From: Spirosoma arboris
GTDB lineage: Bacteria > Bacteroidota > Bacteroidia > Cytophagales > Spirosomataceae
NCBI RefSeq assembly: GCF_009754945.1
Contig: NZ_WPIN01000008.1
Span: forward strand, 186,001-250,000
Direction of reading: 5' to 3'
DNA: 64,000 nt
The first letter of the stretch is position 1, and each line of letters starts with the position of its first letter. Below, piece after piece: positions 9,320 to 16,894 of this stretch. The notes below the pieces were generated by a model. The model had not been told where the DNA came from. It ran no database searches and saw only the letters and a list, made by a program, of their open reading frames with translations. Both the position numbers and the translations under genes were made by a program.

Positions 9320-10087
9320 ATGCGACTCAACTTTAGCATTTGGTTTAGTGTTTTGGCATTCTTTGTAACACTCACGTCCTGTAAAGATTACCAAATTCCA
9401 GCAACCCAACGTTTTCGGATTAAGAAAATTAGAACAACATACGCAGATGCCAACGCCACTGGAACTGCAAATACGTATAACTATGATGGTAATGGCCGTT
9501 TAGCCAACTATGTAGGTTACTATGGAAATTCTTCGCTACCTAGTGATTCCACAATCATTAGCTATGACACACAAGGGAGAATACAGGGAATCTTACATGA
9601 ATCTTGGTATGCTTATCGTAGTGTATGGAGGCCTATTGTAAGTTATACCTATGAGTATGATATGAGTGGTAATATCAGCGTAATAAAAGAATACTTCATT
9701 AACGTTCTGCCGACTTCTCCATCACTAGTTAAAGAGTTTCAACTAGCGTATGGGGACACTAAGTTTCCTGTTAAAGTAACAAGTGATTTTTGGGACAGTA
9801 GCGGATTCAAATTGGGCCAGTCGGTAGAACAATACACCTATAACGGAGGCAACATTGTTAAAGTAGAAAAAAGCGAAAACCAATCTGCGAATGTCACGAC
9901 AACTTTTCAATACGACGATAAGCCCAATCCTTATTATGGGTTAATTACTGGCGAACCTGATATCCGTATGTTCAGTATGAATAATGCCGTTACAAGTGAT
10001 AAACAATATATGTATGACTCAAATGGTTTGCTGACGAAGGTCGTTACAACCACAGCGACGACTGAGTATGAATACGAAGCCTACTAA
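9320..10087 (+). CDS. Lipoprotein with YD-like repeats
   Basis: 255 residues with a lipobox (LAFFVTLTSCKD), so probably lipid-anchored. The mature part has repeated beta motifs with Tyr-Asp or Tyr-Glu pairs: NYDGNGRLANY, SYDTQGRIQG, EYDMSGNI, TYNGGNIVKV, MYDSNGLLTKV. This resembles Rhs/YD-repeat-like surface lipoproteins common in Bacteroidota. Function unknown. A strong hairpin follows at 10108-10155. Confidence 0.65.
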   Translation: MRLNFSIWFSVLAFFVTLTSCKDYQIPATQRFRIKKIRTTYADANATGTANTYNYDGNGRLANYVGYYGNSSLPSDSTIISYDTQGRIQGILHESWYAYRSVWRPIVSYTYEYDMSGNISVIKEYFINVLPTSPSLVKEFQLAYGDTKFPVKVTSDFWDSSGFKLGQSVEQYTYNGGNIVKVEKSENQSANVTTTFQYDDKPNPYYGLITGEPDIRMFSMNNAVTSDKQYMYDSNGLLTKVVTTTATTEYEYEAY

Positions 10088-10107
10088 GTTTCAGCTTTTA
10101 AAAGCAT

Positions 10108-10155
10108 AATTGGGTCTGAATAGGTTGAGCATGTGCCGACTTTTCAGACCCAATT
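10108..10155. terminator. Hairpin between convergent lipoprotein and SDR genes
   Basis: Perfect 13-base arms (10108-10120 and 10143-10155, AATTGGGTCTGAA and its complement) around a 22-base loop. It sits between the + strand lipoprotein and the minus-strand SDR gene. No long T tract. Confidence 0.6.
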
Positions 10156-10184
10156 CGTACTATAAGAAAGGTACCCTGTCTTAC

Positions 10185-10973
10185 TTAAATCACTGTTCCA
10201 CCATCGGCGTAAAACAAACTTCCTGTGCTATAGGACGACGCATCAGAAGCTAGAAAAAGTGCTAGTGGGCTGATTTCGTCAGTTGTACCCATTCGAGCAA
10301 TGGGAATATGTTTAGTGAAGCGAGCCAGTGTTTTTTCATCCTGCCAGAGCGCCTGACTAAATTTGGTTTTGATCAAGCCAGGACAAATCGCATTTACACG
10401 TATACCATCAACACCCCACTCTTTAGCCAGCACTTTGGTAAGCATATTCAATGAGGCTTTACTCACACTGTACATACCTAAACCAGGGTCAGGAGTGTGT
10501 CCGGCGATACTGCTGATCATAATGATGCTACCACCTCCACGGGCTTTCATGCTGGGATAGCAGAGCTTACTCAACTCAAAAGGAGCTTTCACGTTGGCCT
10601 GCATAATCTTGTCGAAAGCCGCGCCGTCGCAGTCGAGAGACGGGCCGAAAACGGGGTTTGATGCCGCGTTATTGACCAGAATATCAATGCCACCGTAGGT
10701 CGCTATAGTCTTGTCGACTAGCTGCTGAAGTTGGCCCATATCGCCTACGTGGGCGGCAATGCCTGTGGCCTCTCCCCCTTGTGCCTTAATGTCATTAGCA
10801 AGGGTATCGCAGGCATCCTGCTTACGGCTGCTAATCACAACCTTGGCCCCAAAACGGGCAAATACACGCGCCATATCTTCGCCAATGCCTTTGCTGGCTC
10901 CGGTGATAATGGCTACTTTTCCAGTAAGGTCAAAAAAGGATTTTTCGGTAGTGGTAATCGGTTGGGTTTCCAT
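10185..10973 (-). CDS. Short-chain dehydrogenase/reductase
   Basis: 262 residues of classical SDR: TGASKGIG nucleotide-binding motif (about 24-31), NNAASNPVFG after the third strand, the catalytic Ser in IIMISSIAGH, YSVSKASL with the active-site Tyr and Lys, and NAICPGLIKTKF. Substrate cannot be read from sequence; the closest general look is of DHRS4/3-oxoacyl reductase-like SDRs. It is downstream of a perfect 30-base palindrome, which separates it from the ATP-grasp operon. Confidence 0.8.
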   Translation of the reverse strand: METQPITTTEKSFFDLTGKVAIITGASKGIGEDMARVFARFGAKVVISSRKQDACDTLANDIKAQGGEATGIAAHVGDMGQLQQLVDKTIATYGGIDILVNNAASNPVFGPSLDCDGAAFDKIMQANVKAPFELSKLCYPSMKARGGGSIIMISSIAGHTPDPGLGMYSVSKASLNMLTKVLAKEWGVDGIRVNAICPGLIKTKFSQALWQDEKTLARFTKHIPIARMGTTDEISPLALFLASDASSYSTGSLFYADGGTVI

Positions 10974-10988
10974 GTAGAAAAGGATTCT

Positions 10989-11065
10989 TAAACACGGAGA
11001 AACGGAGGAGTCACGGAGAACAAAAATTCTGTGAACTCCGTGACTCCTCCGTTTCTCCGTGTTTA
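10989..11065. repeat. Perfect 30-base palindrome built of CACGGAG-like words
   Basis: Arms 10989-11018 and 11036-11065 are exact reverse complements with a 17-base loop. Each arm holds three variants of the word CGGAG (ACACGGAG, AAACGGAG, TCACGGAG). It lies between two minus-strand genes (stop of the ATP-grasp-like gene at 11077, start of the SDR at 10973) and would form a very stable hairpin in the transcript. The words resemble those flanking the GxxExxY gene near 36.5 and 36.9 kb. Confidence 0.85.
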
Positions 11066-11076
11066 ACTATAAACGT

Positions 11077-12273
11077 TTATTTCTCAAAGAAGCAGACTGA
11101 GCCGCCGACCCAGTCTTTATTTTTGTTGAAGTTAACCCCAATCATTTCGCCCCGACTCAGACGACTGAGGTTTGTAAGCAGGGTGGGGGCTGCGTCTTCT
11201 TTGGGCCAGATAAAGAGCATACGGATCTCGCATTTGACCAACCCATCCGGCGACTGAATAACCGGTTCATATTTGACTTTCCGCTGGAGCAAATAGCCAT
11301 CACGTTGATCGGCGGGAATAGCATCGAGATCGGCGGTGGTAATGTGTAATTTAACGCCACTGCCTGCAAAAGAGAATAATGGTTTCAATACGTAGTTTTC
11401 CAGGTCAGCAGGATACTCGCTCAAATCCGACAGATAATAACTAGCGGGGATGTATGGGCTTTTTAACAGGGGAAGCGTGTATTTGCTGATGCGGAAAAAC
11501 CAGTTTGGATGACCCACCCACTCCACATCTACGTCGTCGGTAAGGTGAAAACCACTTTTTAGATCAGGGAAATTTTGTAAATCGTCGAAAATCAGTCGGT
11601 TGTAGATGCGCTTAATTCGAGTTTGTCGTCCATCTTTTTCGTAGAACAACGCCCGACCTTCCTTTTTAATTTTGGTCAAACAAACGGGAGCAACACCCAA
11701 TGCTTGCTCTGTCAGGACAAAGTCAATGCGTGTTTTCTGCTTTTCAGGATAGATTTCCAGCAAAATGACTTCTTCGGGCAGGCAATCTCCTACAATCATA
11801 TGCCGAAGCCGTTCCAAATACTCAGCATTCGTTTCGACGTTGAATAAATGCGAGAGATTGTCGGGAATTGGATAAGTCGAACGGAACAGATTGGCAACAT
11901 ATGGCTGAAACCCGTAGAGTGACGGGAATCCTTGTAATTCAATGAGTTGTGGTGTAAGCTCACCCTTCTCATCCATGCAGATAGCAAAGTCTACCGCCAT
12001 AAATTGCGTGTGCTCATCTTCATTCGGTACGTTCTGCCCCGCTGGAATTGCCTTCTCCGTCAGCTTCTTGAAATCGTCGCGGGTAATCACGCTGACAATA
12101 TCGTCGCAGGCTTGCAGAATATTGTCTGTCAGTACTTTCGGGACAAAAACGGGTGTTTCTGCCACGCGAAAATCGAGTTGATCGGGTAGATCAGCGTTTA
12201 TTTTATCCAAAAAAGCCCGGTATCGTTCCGGGCTAAAAGCTTGGTTGTAAGTTTCACGAACGGACTGTATCAT
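11077..12273 (-). CDS. ATP-grasp-like ligase of the amidoligase operon
   Basis: 398 residues, no signal peptide. The C-terminal half has ATP-grasp features: NYVLKPLFSFAGSGVKL (nucleotide-binding loop), a YLLQRKVKYEPV strand, CEIRMLFIW and a terminal GVNFN that could bind metal. The N-terminal half contains PQLIELQGFPSLYGFQPY, reminiscent of circularly permuted ATP-grasp enzymes. No precise family name can be given. It is the third gene of a tight operon with a glutamine amidotransferase (18-base gap) and a GCS2 ligase, so it probably performs a second ligation on their product. Confidence 0.6.
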   Translation of the reverse strand: MIQSVRETYNQAFSPERYRAFLDKINADLPDQLDFRVAETPVFVPKVLTDNILQACDDIVSVITRDDFKKLTEKAIPAGQNVPNEDEHTQFMAVDFAICMDEKGELTPQLIELQGFPSLYGFQPYVANLFRSTYPIPDNLSHLFNVETNAEYLERLRHMIVGDCLPEEVILLEIYPEKQKTRIDFVLTEQALGVAPVCLTKIKKEGRALFYEKDGRQTRIKRIYNRLIFDDLQNFPDLKSGFHLTDDVDVEWVGHPNWFFRISKYTLPLLKSPYIPASYYLSDLSEYPADLENYVLKPLFSFAGSGVKLHITTADLDAIPADQRDGYLLQRKVKYEPVIQSPDGLVKCEIRMLFIWPKEDAAPTLLTNLSRLSRGEMIGVNFNKNKDWVGGSVCFFEK

Positions 12274-12291
12274 AAATTTCCTAGGACAGGG

Positions 12292-13128
12292 TTAATTCTG
12301 TTCTATAAACTGTTCGGACAGGTCTAATGCCTGAATGGACTGAGTCAAAAAGCCGGGTAGAATAACTGACTCCGTGAGTGCGATTTTATCTGGATCTTGC
12401 AGATATGCTACCATGTCATTGTATTTCTCCTGACCGAAATTCGAGATAATGTGATTACGTTTCTCGTCCTGTAGGAAATAGCGCAACATGCCCTGATTAT
12501 CTGCTTCAGGATGGAATTGAGTACCAATCATTTCGGGTGAAAACCGAATCGCCATCACCGCCCGATCAAGTAGAACATGGGGGCGAATTTTTTCCAGACA
12601 CAAAATAGTAGCTCCCATTTCGTCCAAACGTTCAGCATTTGGTTCAGTGATCTGGTAATCCCGCGAATCAACGGCATAAAATGGATCAGGTAATCCCTCA
12701 AACAAAGGCTCTTCTGCGCCTTCGTCGGTTTTATGGACTGGGAAAATACCGAACGAAGTTGACCGACGCCGACTTAATAAACCTAAGTCAAGATGGCGTA
12801 CCACCAATTGAAACGAGTGACAAATAAGAAAGACAAATTTCTTGCGGTCGTTCTGTTTATTCCAGTCGATAATCTGGTCGATCAGGTCGAAAAAACGAGC
12901 TTCCCATTCGTCCGATGACGCTAACGGGCTTCCTGGGCCACCCGATGAAATGTAAATGTCATAGTCTAAATCAGGAATTTCGTTTTTTGATCGAACGTCG
13001 AATACGTCATAACTGAGTTCATCTTGGGTGTTCCCCTGCATGTTCCGAATCTGTTGCAGAATACAACGCATACCCTCATTGGCGTGGTTGTTATTCATGT
13101 CCAGAACGGCGATTTTCACTTGATTCAT
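12292..13128 (-). CDS. Class I glutamine amidotransferase
   Basis: 278 residues. The glutaminase triad is intact: nucleophile Cys103 in FLICHSFQLV, and His206/Glu208 in GTQFHPEAD. YISSGGPGSP marks the oxyanion region. It carries about 70 extra residues at the C terminus with no recognised fold. It could supply ammonia to a ligase or act as a gamma-glutamyl hydrolase. It lies between the GCS2 gene (48 bases) and the ATP-grasp-like gene (18 bases), so the three are probably co-transcribed and act in one pathway. Confidence 0.75.
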   Translation of the reverse strand: MNQVKIAVLDMNNNHANEGMRCILQQIRNMQGNTQDELSYDVFDVRSKNEIPDLDYDIYISSGGPGSPLASSDEWEARFFDLIDQIIDWNKQNDRKKFVFLICHSFQLVVRHLDLGLLSRRRSTSFGIFPVHKTDEGAEEPLFEGLPDPFYAVDSRDYQITEPNAERLDEMGATILCLEKIRPHVLLDRAVMAIRFSPEMIGTQFHPEADNQGMLRYFLQDEKRNHIISNFGQEKYNDMVAYLQDPDKIALTESVILPGFLTQSIQALDLSEQFIEQN

Positions 13129-13176
13129 AGGTTGTAGTTACGGCTAATGTTGATGATAGTCGTTCAAAAATAACTG

Positions 13177-14274
13177 TCAGATGCCCAAAGAAGTTTCTTC
13201 GATGATGTAATCCATGACGCGCTTGAAGTCGTTGGTCTCTTGGAATACAGCTAGTTGGCGGTCAGCTCCAGTACCCATTTCGAGGATTTTGAGCACATAG
13301 TTGCATTCTTCGCGGCTGCCAAGTTCATCGACAACATCGTCGATAAAACTTAATAATTCTTGAATGAGCTGGTGGGTTGGAACTTCCTCCTGCTTGCCAA
13401 AGTCAATAAGTTTCCCTTCAATACCATAGCGAGCCGCCCGCCATTTGTTTTCGTTGATCAGGATGCGCCGGTAGGGACGGAAGTTCAGATTTTGTTTGTG
13501 CAACTTATAGATTTTGGCAACCAGTGCCTGCATAATAGCCGCCAGACAAATGGTTTCATCGATACGCATCGGTACGTCGCAGATGCGGAACTCAATCGTA
13601 TCGAAGAAGGGATGCAGGCGAATATCCCACCAGATTTTCTTGCCGTTGTCGATACAACCAGTTTTTATCAACAGGTTGATGTACTCATCATATTCAGCGG
13701 CCGAGGAGAAGAAATCAGGAATTCCGGTACGTGGGAATTTGTCGAATACTTTTGAACGGTACGATTTGAATCCTGTATTACGCCCCCGCCAGAAGGGTGA
13801 GTTGGTGGAGAGTGCGTAAATATGGGGCAAAAAATACCGAACAGCGTTCATGATCTGGATGCCCTCATTCCGACTTTCGATACCCACGTGGACGTGCAGA
13901 CCAAAAATAAGGTTCGAGCGGGCGACATCGCGCATTTCTTCAATGAGCCGGTCGTAGCGTTCGTTGGGCGTAATGAGCTGTTCCTGCCAGTCCGAAAACG
14001 GGTGGGTCCCGGCAGCGGCAATTTTTAGATTTTGCTTTTCGGCCAGCTCAATAATCATCTTACGGAGGTACGTTACCTCCTGACGTGCCTCCTGAATATT
14101 GGTGCAGATGTTGGTACCTACCTCAACCACCGCCTGGTGCATTTCTGCCTTTACGCGTTCCTGGAGAACTATTTGGCCGCCATCGACAATCTTCGACATG
14201 TGCGAACGCAACTCGCCGGTATTGGGGTCAATTGTCTGAAACTCTTCTTCGATTCCGAGGGTGAATACGGGCAT
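13177..14274 (-). CDS. Carboxylate-amine ligase (GCS2/YbdK family)
   Basis: 365 residues. It has the GCS2 signature TLGIEEEFQTIDPNTGEL at the N terminus, VVEVGTNI, and LIFGLHVHVGIES (metal-binding His), followed by WWDIRLHPFFDTIEFRICD. YbdK-type enzymes form amide bonds using ATP and were first noted for weak gamma-glutamylcysteine ligase activity. First gene of the minus-strand operon with an amidotransferase and an ATP-grasp-like protein. The real substrate is unknown. Confidence 0.8.
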   Translation of the reverse strand: MPVFTLGIEEEFQTIDPNTGELRSHMSKIVDGGQIVLQERVKAEMHQAVVEVGTNICTNIQEARQEVTYLRKMIIELAEKQNLKIAAAGTHPFSDWQEQLITPNERYDRLIEEMRDVARSNLIFGLHVHVGIESRNEGIQIMNAVRYFLPHIYALSTNSPFWRGRNTGFKSYRSKVFDKFPRTGIPDFFSSAAEYDEYINLLIKTGCIDNGKKIWWDIRLHPFFDTIEFRICDVPMRIDETICLAAIMQALVAKIYKLHKQNLNFRPYRRILINENKWRAARYGIEGKLIDFGKQEEVPTHQLIQELLSFIDDVVDELGSREECNYVLKILEMGTGADRQLAVFQETNDFKRVMDYIIEETSLGI

Positions 14275-14440
14275 TAGTGTCGTGGGTTAGAAAAATGCAG
14301 TTTCGTATAAGTTGAGAAACGAAGAGGTAAGATAATAGTTTTTCGATTGGCTCACTATGAGCAGCAGCTTTTTTGTTAATCAACGATGAACAGTAATGAT
14401 CAGCAGATAATGTGTGCAATACAATGGCACAGGTCCAATA

Positions 14441-14896
14441 TTAGAGTATAGGAATGAGTTTAAAGGTTCGGTCAAGTGCATAGTGCACCGTATCGCTCTT
14501 CTTTACAGTACCCATCGTTGTGCTTAGATAGGTTTTTGAGTAATAATAAACTTGAGGGTCCTGCCATCGGGTTGTAATCTGTAGGGCCGTCAGCGAATCT
14601 AATTTAGCGTAATAGTTCATCGAGTCCAGGTCAGCTTTTGCCACATTACCGGAAGCAGCGTATCGCTTTGAAAAATAGGCGATCTTCTGGTTGTAATTTT
14701 CCTTACTAAGCGTGTCCAATCGACCAGCGCCAACCATAACGAAGTCGGTTGTTTTTAACTCATGGATATCCAGATCTTTGTTTGACTTTTCAAGATAATG
14801 GCGAATGCTGTCGTCAATTTTACCGCAAATCTTCTCTTTGCCAGGAGCGCAGGCAAACACTAAAAAAAGAAAACAGATAAGAGAAATGTATTTCAT
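14441..14896 (-). CDS. Small lipoprotein of unknown function
   Basis: 151 residues from the ATG at 14896, chosen because it places the lipobox signal (MKYISLICFLFLVFACAPG) at the N terminus; a Met 14 codons upstream lacks this logic. The mature part is mixed alpha/beta with no motif I recognise (e.g. DFVMVGAGRLDTLSKENY). Lipid anchoring is predicted. It is separated from the amidoligase operon by about 165 bases in which I see no gene. Confidence 0.55.
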   Translation of the reverse strand: MKYISLICFLFLVFACAPGKEKICGKIDDSIRHYLEKSNKDLDIHELKTTDFVMVGAGRLDTLSKENYNQKIAYFSKRYAASGNVAKADLDSMNYYAKLDSLTALQITTRWQDPQVYYYSKTYLSTTMGTVKKSDTVHYALDRTFKLIPIL

Positions 14897-15169
14897 AGTC
14901 GATATTTTAGACTGCGAAACTAGCCGCAGGTCAGGCAAATTACTTCTTTGTTTCTGGAATTAAGCTACCAAACCGAAAAGGTAATGGTGTTTTAAAACCT
15001 CGAATAAAAACCGGTCATCTATTCTGACGACCTTCTATTAATTTAGTGCCCATCAGGGCCAGTGGTTTTGCACTTATTAGGATTGGTCTGGGTTTCACTG
15101 GCGATGCCAATCGGTTTTGACTACATGGCAACCTTTTCACCAACTCACAGCGAGTCCAAGAGTATCAGG

Positions 15170-15721
15170 ATGGCTAACCCGCCTAAGCGAAATATCATTG
15201 AGACAGTTAAACAGTACGGAAATCGACTGTCGCGCTTTATTCGTGGGCAGGTGAAATCTGACGAAGATGCGGAAGATATTTTGCAGGACGTCTGGTATCA
15301 ACTCAGCAAAGTGGTCGATCTCGATGGAATCGAAAGCATTAGCGGCTGGTTGTTTCAGGTGGCCCGTAATCGCATAACTGATACGTATCGGAAGAAAAAA
15401 GAAGACCCCTTGTCTGATTTGATGATTGAAGACGAGGAGGGCGATGTTAGCTTTCGAGAAATTTTACTGGCCGATGCGCAAACACCCGAAGATCAGTTTT
15501 TTAAGGATATTTTCTGGGATGAACTGATGCGAGCCTTGGATGAATTACCCGAAAATCAGCGGAGCGTGTTTGTACAAAATGAGCTGGAAGATCGCACCTT
15601 GCAGGAAATTGCTGATGACACTGGCGAAAACCTGAAAACCATAATTTCGCGGAAACGGTATGCTGTGCAGCATTTGCGCAAGCGACTGCAATCCCTTTAC
15701 AACGAACTCGATAACCTGTAA
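15170..15721 (+). CDS. ECF-type RNA polymerase sigma factor
   Basis: 183 residues from the ATG at 15170; the frame is open further upstream but those residues do not look like a sigma factor. Region 2 is DAEDILQDVWYQLSKV with WLFQVARNRITDTYRKKK. Region 4 is LPENQRSVFVQNELEDRTLQ with the helix-turn-helix IADDTGENLKTIISRKRYAV. A small membrane protein starts 5 bases after its stop, so the two form an operon. That neighbour lacks an obvious anti-sigma fold. About 270 bases upstream are without a gene. Confidence 0.8.
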   Translation: MANPPKRNIIETVKQYGNRLSRFIRGQVKSDEDAEDILQDVWYQLSKVVDLDGIESISGWLFQVARNRITDTYRKKKEDPLSDLMIEDEEGDVSFREILLADAQTPEDQFFKDIFWDELMRALDELPENQRSVFVQNELEDRTLQEIADDTGENLKTIISRKRYAVQHLRKRLQSLYNELDNL

Positions 15722-15725
15722 GACA

Positions 15726-16055
15726 ATGAGAAATTACGCTGGCCGAAGGCGGATACGATTCTTCTTTCCTTTATTCATTCTGATGGCCTTGTTTGCCTTT
15801 TCGTTTGTTGTGTACTGGCTTTGGAATAGGGTATTGGTCGCGGTTGTGCCCGTGAAAGCCGTGACTTATTGGCAGGCAATGGGGTTATTGATTTTAAGCC
15901 GGATCTTGCTGGGAGGCTTTAAAGCGGGCCCACCTGGTAACCGCTCGTTTGATGGTGGTGGACCGGCCTGGCGCGAAAAGTGGCGCCAGATGAGTGACGA
16001 AGATCGAGCAAAATTCAAAAATGAATGGCGACGGCGTGGTGAAGACCGGTCGTAA
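15726..16055 (+). CDS. Small membrane protein with MSDEDRAKFKNEW tail
   Basis: 109 residues from the ATG at 15726, immediately after the sigma factor. Two transmembrane helices are visible (RFFFPLFILMALFAFSFVVYWLW and VTYWQAMGLLILSRILLGGF), then a Gly-rich linker and a charged tail WREKWRQMSDEDRAKFKNEW. The tail recurs, degenerate, in the membrane protein at 16247 (MSDEEYNQFKQRF). It may control the sigma factor or be its partner; there is no direct evidence. Confidence 0.6.
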   Translation: MRNYAGRRRIRFFFPLFILMALFAFSFVVYWLWNRVLVAVVPVKAVTYWQAMGLLILSRILLGGFKAGPPGNRSFDGGGPAWREKWRQMSDEDRAKFKNEWRRRGEDRS

Positions 16056-16079
16056 TTATTTCAAGTATATCTATTTAGA

Positions 16080-16112
16080 AACCTCATCAAAATTATCTGA
16101 TGAGGTTTTTTT
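16080..16112 (+). terminator. Intrinsic terminator of the sigma operon
   Basis: Arms AACCTCATCA (16080-16089) and TGATGAGGTT (16098-16107), followed by a T run. Good rho-independent form for the + strand, 25 bases after the stop at 16055. Confidence 0.8.
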
Positions 16113-16246
16113 ATGTGCATAGGTTTTCGCTCGGCTTTGCCGAGTGAGAACGTGCGGTCATAAATAAATAATCTTCACCTTCATTAAAGTAATTTCTCCG
16201 CTCATCCGTCATCCTTAGTAGAACAACAATCAACTAGACAACTACA

Positions 16247-16579
16247 ATGAACAATAACCTTGTAAGATCAATTGCCGCCGGTTTGCTGCTGGGGCTAGCT
16301 TTATTCATCATGCCGTTCTTCCTGATTCGGTTGGTGGTTTTCTTCCTGATCGTCGGTGCTTTGTTCCGGCTCTTTGGAGGTAGACGTTTCAGAAGGAGCG
16401 GATGGGGGTCAGGAAGAGGATATGGCTATATGCCTGCCTTTGCCGACCGGATTCGCCACATGAGTGACGAAGAGTATAATCAATTCAAACAGCGTTTCGA
16501 GCGGGGTGGTCGTTGCGGTGACTACACTAGCCAGAAAGCAGCGGAGAATCCGACGAATGAAACGTCTACAAACGTATAA
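16247..16579 (+). CDS. Small membrane protein with MSDEEYNQFKQRF motif
   Basis: 110 residues. One long hydrophobic stretch or helical hairpin (IAAGLLLGLALFIMPFFLIR then LVVFFLIVGALFRLF), an Arg/Gly-rich linker (GGRRFRRSGWGSGRGYGY) and then DRIRHMSDEEYNQFKQRFER. The last motif parallels that of the sigma-linked protein at 15726, so the two are probably distant paralogues. No known domain. Confidence 0.55.
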   Translation: MNNNLVRSIAAGLLLGLALFIMPFFLIRLVVFFLIVGALFRLFGGRRFRRSGWGSGRGYGYMPAFADRIRHMSDEEYNQFKQRFERGGRCGDYTSQKAAENPTNETSTNV

Positions 16580-16592
16580 ACAACCGAAACTA

Positions 16593-16796
16593 ATGAGACA
16601 ACGCTTAAATCCCTGGGCTGTGATCCTCACGGCAGCCCTCACCTTCGGTAGCCTAATGGCTTTCGTCGGTCCTCGCTCGTATGGACAACATGGCTGGGGC
16701 TATCATGGCCACCACTTTCGCTATAGTCATCATGGCTGCGATGGTCGACATGCCGATAAACCAACCGATAAAGTTGATTCCAGCCAAACCCGATAA
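16593..16796 (+). CDS. Small His-rich exported protein
   Basis: 67 residues from the ATG at 16593, 13 bases after the preceding stop. N-terminal hydrophobic segment (WAVILTAALTFGSLMAFVG) is a signal or anchor. The rest is rich in His and Gly (QHGWGYHGHHFRYSHHGCDG), which suggests metal binding. Likely in one operon with the gene at 16247. Confidence 0.5.
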   Translation: MRQRLNPWAVILTAALTFGSLMAFVGPRSYGQHGWGYHGHHFRYSHHGCDGRHADKPTDKVDSSQTR

Positions 16797-16820
16797 GGAG
16801 GGTAATTACGCTCCCGATGG

Positions 16821-16862
16821 GTCAAGTGTTTATAGTCAAAGTGACCTCTATAAACACTTGAC
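16821..16862. terminator. Bidirectional hairpin
   Basis: Perfect 15-base arms (16821-16835 and 16848-16862) with a 12-base loop, between the + strand His-rich gene (ends 16796) and the minus-strand gene ending at 16895. Confidence 0.65.
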
Positions 16863-16894
16863 TCTATTGGGGGCGTAAAAAAATATAGTTGATA

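Noticed and set aside
14228..14419. A 63-codon minus-strand frame upstream of the GCS2 gene
   Set aside because: No domain or signal, overlaps the GCS2 start and its residues look random.
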